Of a stretch of 64,000 nt of DNA, positions 59,801-64,000 are shown in pieces; within the stretch, counting starts at the first letter, position 1; the number at the start of each line of letters is the position of its first letter. Source of the DNA: Membranipora membranacea (Eukaryota > Bryozoa > Gymnolaemata > Cheilostomatida > Membraniporidae); NCBI GenBank assembly GCA_914767715.1, contig OU612067.1:34570162-34634161 (forward strand), in the 5' to 3' direction. The translations under genes were made by a program, and so were the position numbers. Below the pieces are notes generated by a model. It was not told the DNA's origin. It ran no database searches and saw nothing but the letters and a program-made list of their open reading frames with translations.

Positions 59801-62425
59801 TCTCTTCTTGTGGTACTGATGTAAGCAAAGTGTGGAGTATGTCTGTGTGACCCCTGCGTGCTGTATGGTCTAGTGTGTTCCCCTGAAGTGTGTCCATCTT
59901 CTGCTCATTAGTTAACAGTTTCAGCACACTTTTGAGCTCCATTATATCAGGTTCATATCCCATATCCATCATATCGTCGAGTTGTCGTTCTAGTTGTCGC
60001 TTTGCTGAAACAAGAGAGGTGCTGCTATATTATTTATTTGATTTGATAGTATTTCATGGTTGCTCAACGGGAAAAGTATACGATTGCAGCCAAAATCATC
60101 ACATTTTCAGTAGACAAATTTGAAAAGTTGAGAAACCACTGATAATCATTCACCGTAAGCGTATGTATACTGGGTCTCAAATCACCAAAGTTGTGTCAGA
60201 ACTGCTGATGTATGACTTTAATCTCACACAATGCAGTGTCTTTATTTTGTTAGGCACTAATAAAATTCATGTTATAAGTAATGAAGGAACGAAGAAAATT
60301 GATAACCTTCATTAGAGGAGTATATACGGGGGGGGGGGGGGGGGGTACTGGAGGTAGGTACAACCAAACAAGAACACCCACACACAAGACTCAATCCTAG
60401 TCTGAGCTCCCACACTCCTGGTAGTAAGAAGGGCAGGCGAATTAACAAGCTCACCATCCTTATAAAAAAGAGTTTGGTGTCGCTTATTATCTCACCCGCT
60501 ATTCACTGCTCAATACTTGTGAATTAAGGTTAATTTATTGTTAGTTTTGACAATTTATTTTTGAGTTGATTGATACTCACTCAACTCTACTCGGTTGTTT
60601 GATATAGACTCACCTGCCTGAGGCTCATATTGTCTCAGTAAACCAAATATTAGACTTGATTTTGGGTTGTCTAATCGATGACTTGCTTTAAATAATCACA
60701 CATACAGATACTTACCAATGAGCTGCTGCGCCTTCTGCTCATATTCTCTCAGTACTCTCACTAAGTCTGTACATCCATCCTGCTCTGCCCTCTGAATAGC
60801 TGTGATCCCATTAAACTGGGTAGACATGAGCTTTATCTGCTCATATGGTGTTAGACAGTCTAGAATCAGCTTGACTGACACTGTGTTACTTCTGAGTGCT
60901 GCCTCATGTAGAGGTGTCATCTCATCCATATCCGTCACCAACAGATTCAGTCTTAAGTCTGGTGGTATTGATGTGAGCAGTGTATTGAGTAGCTCTGTGT
61001 CACCTGAGCGAAATACATCATGTAGAGGAGCCTGCATACCGATCATCATCAGCTTCACTCTATCTTCTTTATACGATGTGAGCAGCGCCTGGATTATTTT
61101 GGTGTGACCCCTAGTTGCTGCGTAATTCAAGAGTTGACCCAAGTTAATTTCCTTCTCGTTAGTTAGCAGGCGCAGCACATCTCTGAGCTTCACTATATCA
61201 GGATAGACTGACTCATCACAATAACTTTTTATCATTTCCCTGAGCTGTGGTTCAACTGAAATAGGAAAGTGTGCTGATAGAGAACTCATAATGATATTTC
61301 ATGGTTGGGGATATTAGAAAAATAAGCCTCAGTATTATTGCATCCAAAAGGTATGTTTTGCGAAGCATAATACCCTAAAACAATACCTTTTTGGTCGAAA
61401 AACTGCTGTAATCAGGCGCTTAAGTAAAAACTTTGCTCATAAATCACCAAAGTTTTGCGAGAAATGGTGTACAGAATTTGCAATTGCGGTGACTCTGGGT
61501 TTTGATGTGCTGTATGACTTAGATGTCAAATATTGCAGTGTCTCTAATTTTCCCATCATAAATATTATTTGTGTAAAAATAATGAAGCATCTGGTAATTA
61601 GCAAGATGACCTTCATTAGAGGAGTACTGTAGGCAGGAACAATCAATCAAGGTTTCTTCCCAAACCAGACTCAGCCATTGATTCGAGCGCCACCAGACTA
61701 ATGGCAGTGAATAGCAAACACACTAATTATCTCACCATTTCCAAAAATGAATGGGTTGATGGCACTAATTAGCACCCGGGCAATTCACTACCCAGAGTTA
61801 TGCTCTTACAACCCACTAAGCTCATACAATTCTACCACTGCCACCTTAATCAACACAATGCATGTGTTCTTAGGTTATATGATTGTAGGACTTGACAATG
61901 TGATAATGATTTGATACTGACTCAACTCATATCATTAGGACGGTTCTATTTAGACTCACCTGCCTGTAGCCGATATTGACTCAGTACTCTCTCTGCGTCA
62001 TTTTGCTTCTTCTTTGCCAGATAGACAGGCTTGGAAACCAAGAGTTTTATCTGCTGATCTACTGTAAGACAGTCCAGTATCACCTTCACACACTCTGTGT
62101 TACCTCTGAATGTTGCCTCATGTAGAGGTGTCTGCTCACCTATCAGCAGCAGCTTCAGTCTCTCTTCTTGTGATACTGATGTGAGCAGAGTGCTGATCAT
62201 CTCTTTGTGACCACTGAGTGCTGCGTAAGTCAGAGGTGTCCAGACTGTGTAATTTTTCTGTATTATGGGAATCTTCTGTACATCGGTAAGCTTTGTGAGC
62301 ACATCTCTGAGCTCTTCTATATCAGGGTACACAGACGGTGTGTCACAATACCGTCTCATCAAACTCTGTAGTAGGCGCAATTCTTCTGTTCCGAGACACT
62401 CATTGGAGGTGCTTTCAGAGGCCAT
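53853..62425 (-). CDS. Ankyrin-repeat protein of unrecognised type (1,287 aa)
   Basis: Eight minus-strand exons: 62425-61960, 61255-60716, 60004-59555, 58463-58408, 57632-57501, 56734-55982, 55794-55312 and 54836-53853. They total 3,864 bp and all phases close (1,1,1,0,0,0,0). Exons 1-3 (residues about 1-485) are three related modules. Each has a helical cap (such as YPDIEELRDVLTKLTDVQKI) followed by ankyrin repeats (TPLHEATFRGNTECVKVIL, SLLHVAAHSGNKECVERVI). Exon 6 opens with a 24-residue Gln-containing repeat in three copies and includes an acidic Ser/Asp run (SDSSSCDSDDDGDSDS). Exons 7-8 (residues about 800-1,287) carry unrecognised sequence, including SGYADPFTQLLIVSKKKC and WNWFDTFKQHEQIP. 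Ankyrin repeats bind proteins; the role is unknown. No membrane segment or signal peptide was seen. Two adjacent genes, split around 58-59 kb, remain possible. Confidence 0.7.
56481..56705 (-). repeat. In-frame 72/78-bp coding repeat, three copies
   Basis: The unit encodes TEDEIQQQQAIRDLSVSHEI followed by TGGV. The last copy in transcript order has two extra Gln codons (CAG run of six). It lies in exon 6 of the ankyrin-repeat gene. Confidence 0.9.
56690..58470. repeat. ~0.9-kb tandem segmental duplication
   Basis: 56,690-57,565 and 57,566-58,470 are close copies, offset by 898 bp at one end and 907 bp at the other. Each contains part of a Gln-coding exon, an intron and an exon encoding KLSYTAVEGAE. 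Only scattered substitutions and small indels separate them. Confidence 0.9.
58471..59554. other. Intron 3 of the ankyrin-repeat gene
   Basis: About 1.1 kb without recognised coding sequence. Short open frames on the + strand (for instance 59,071-59,400) have no domain and no splice support. If the ankyrin model is really two genes, this is where they would divide. Confidence 0.5.
60328..60345 (+). repeat. Poly(G) run
   Basis: About 18 consecutive G in intron 2 of the ankyrin-repeat gene, next to 'accttcattagaggagta'-like sequence that is also found in intron 1. Confidence 0.9.
60614..60670 (-). CDS. Possible cassette exon or exon relic in the ankyrin gene
   Basis: A 57-bp open block ends in LLRQYEPQAG with a good donor (GCAG-gtgagt), closely resembling the end of exon 1 (VLSQYRLQAG, same donor). 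Taking 'gattag' as acceptor gives a phase 1-1 exon of 19 codons that could be included without breaking the frame. The acceptor has a poor pyrimidine tract, so it may be a dead remnant of exon duplication. Confidence 0.35.
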
Positions 62426-63260
62426 CGTGTGCTGCCTGTCATAAAAATTATTGAAAGAAGTCGATAATTTTGCCCTTTAGAAATGAAATATAAACAACAG
62501 TGTGAGTCCTGCACACCATACAGGGTATCAACTCGAAAAGTATTTGCAAAATTGTGCTCTAGCCTACAGATATCTAAGGAAAACCCTGGATCCACAGAGA
62601 ATAGAAGTTGTTTTTTAATGCTATTAATTTAGTTTTATCAAATCTCAAATCAAATTTGGCATGACATTTTATGAAGCAAATAAAAAAAGCAAGGGCTCAG
62701 CTAGATAGTCCGAAGACTAGAGCGACGGCTGTCCCGATGGTCATTCATAAAAAGCACCCACATAAGCTGATAAGTCAATCACGAATCATCACAGAGCTCG
62801 CTGTCGAGCATACACCCAACTGTGTTATAGCTGCTTTAACTTAAAGAATCAAAATCACGGAATTGACAATGATCTAGATTGACATGACTTATCTTTTGAT
62901 AACTTTGATATCAGCGGGGAGCCAATATCACCATAATATCTTTGACGGCCCGATATAGAATCTAGTCTGCTGATGATCCATTAAACTTATCACCAATGAT
63001 TTATGCATTATACTATGAAGTGGATTGCCTCCTAGACATTGGTCACAGAGGTCACTAAGACTGAGGATTTTAACTCCTTGTTAGGACTATGTGCGGTAAG
63101 ATGAAGAGTAAAGAACTTCTCCAGCAGGTTTATTTGAGGGTTTTCAAGGGCAGGGTAGAGGTAGGCAGGCAGGTATGGTTTTCTTGATACCAACTTGCCT
63201 TGGTCAAGGGTTGTTAGTTTACGTACCTCCACCCTGCCTATCTTTATTGCTCACTTTCAT

Positions 63261-63294
63261 CAGGGAGAATGGAAGGGGCCTTCCATTCTCCCTG
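63261..63294. other. Near-perfect palindrome
   Basis: 'cagggagaatggaagg' and its reverse complement are separated by GG: a 16-bp stem. Confidence 0.9.
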
Positions 63295-63501
63295 CTTTCA
63301 TTGATTATTAATGAACCATCCTAAAAATAAGCTTGTTTTATGCTCCAATTTTTCAGGGAATGCAATGAAGGTGGATCTTTTGCTATGATAATTTTATAAA
63401 AAAAATAATACATTACTAGTATGCAAAAATCCCATGCATTGATTGATGATAGATAGGCCTACTTTACTCCTGTCTTGAATACCAAATTAGTTCAGTGAGT
63501 A

Positions 63502-63554
63502 ATTTATGTGGCCTCTGGGACTGACATGATGTCAGTCCCAGAGGCCACATAAAT
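63502..63554. other. 53-bp near-perfect palindrome
   Basis: Left arm 63,502-63,527 and right arm 63,529-63,554 are exact reverse complements of 26 bp around one central G. The core includes 'gcctctgggactgacat'. Confidence 0.92.
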
Positions 63555-64000
63555 GCACTACAAATGCACCAACTTCCGTTTTAGAAAAGTGTCATCAAAT
63601 TCTTATACTCTCGACAGGGCCTAAAAACTGCGCAGATTTTCGAAAACACAAGTTTTTTAAACCCAGATATCTCAGTTTCTATTCCTCCTACAGCCCAAAG
63701 CTTACGCAGTCTTAAGCTTCTACTGTCCCTTTATCTATATATAAGCAGGCAGAATATGGGCCAGCTCAGAATTGACCAATCAGGTGTCACCTGAAAAAAA
63801 TAGCACTGTACAGCCATTAAAGTAATAATAAGAATAGCTGTGACTGTGGTTTGATGAACCAATCACACAGAAGCAAGTATTTTCTGCTGCACAGCACTCG
63901 GACTAGATAAAGAAAACAGCAGACGGGTGGTTTGGAGATATACCTCAATTAAAAAATTATGTCACAAAAGTTTAAATCACAAAAATCAGGATTCAGTTGC

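Larger units (their letters stand above)
62426..64000. other. Region upstream of the ankyrin gene
   Basis: No gene recognised. It includes two strong palindromes (63,261-63,294 and 63,502-63,554). Short open frames have no domain or splice support. Confidence 0.45.

Noticed and set aside
61289-61289. ATG at 61,289 as the start of a separate ankyrin gene
   Set aside because: The acceptor at 61,255 joins in phase to exon 1, and homologous exons follow the same design; a separate start would lie within the intron.
63032-63232. 66-aa minus-strand open frame
   Set aside because: No domain, no splice partners and no clear coding bias; probably chance.

Overview
The window is nuclear DNA from a eukaryote, almost certainly an invertebrate animal. 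It is AT-rich. Genes are split by short GT-AG introns, and several encode proteins with the length and motifs of metazoan families: AP-3 mu, lysosomal phospholipase A2, ATP23, MED22 and a Golgi-type carbohydrate sulfotransferase. An early-branching or marine invertebrate (a sponge, for example) fits the compact genes and the ankyrin-rich protein, but the sequence does not fix the taxon. No bacterial operons, CRISPR arrays or rRNA were seen.

Layout. 1-1,746 (+): 3' part of a cysteine-rich, probably secreted protein gene. 9,469-2,734 (-): a six-exon type II membrane sulfotransferase. Its large intron holds a ~2.8-kb structure with long inverted-repeat arms and a decayed LINE reverse transcriptase between them. 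12,674-14,095 (+): a single-exon F-box-like protein. 15,935-21,199 (+): AP-3 complex mu subunit, 12 exons, 418 aa. 28,791-22,901 (-): a PLA2G15/LCAT-family lysosomal phospholipase, 9 exons, 404 aa, tail-to-tail with AP-3 mu. 33,847-30,160 (-): the ATP23 metalloprotease, 8 exons, 259 aa. 33,987-36,736: a gag-only LTR retrotransposon 140 bp upstream of the ATP23 start codon. 38,383-51,444 (+): MED22, 4 exons, 144 aa. 62,425-53,853 (-): an 8-exon ankyrin-repeat protein (1,287 aa) of a type I do not recognise, built by repeated exon and segment duplication. I read exon boundaries directly from GT/AG sites; phases close in frame for every complete spliced model.

The most striking feature is intron 2 of MED22. 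It is 11.9 kb long and almost entirely two unrelated satellite arrays: about 167 copies of a 37-bp unit, then about 177 copies of a 29-bp unit. The first array starts about 9 bp after the splice donor. Every typical 37-bp unit carries TACTTACCT on the MED22 sense strand. This is the sequence of nucleotides 2-10 of U1 snRNA, so the antisense strand carries a near-consensus 5' splice site in each unit. The array also has a 1,850-bp (50-unit) higher-order duplication.

Other points of interest are the self-duplicating ankyrin gene, where a ~0.9-kb tandem duplication fused two exons in frame; a set of near-perfect short palindromes; a poly(G)-loop hairpin; and a duplicated splice acceptor in AP-3 mu. 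AP-3 (cargo sorting to lysosomes) and PLA2G15 (a lysosomal enzyme) are neighbours, but I see no evidence that this is more than coincidence.
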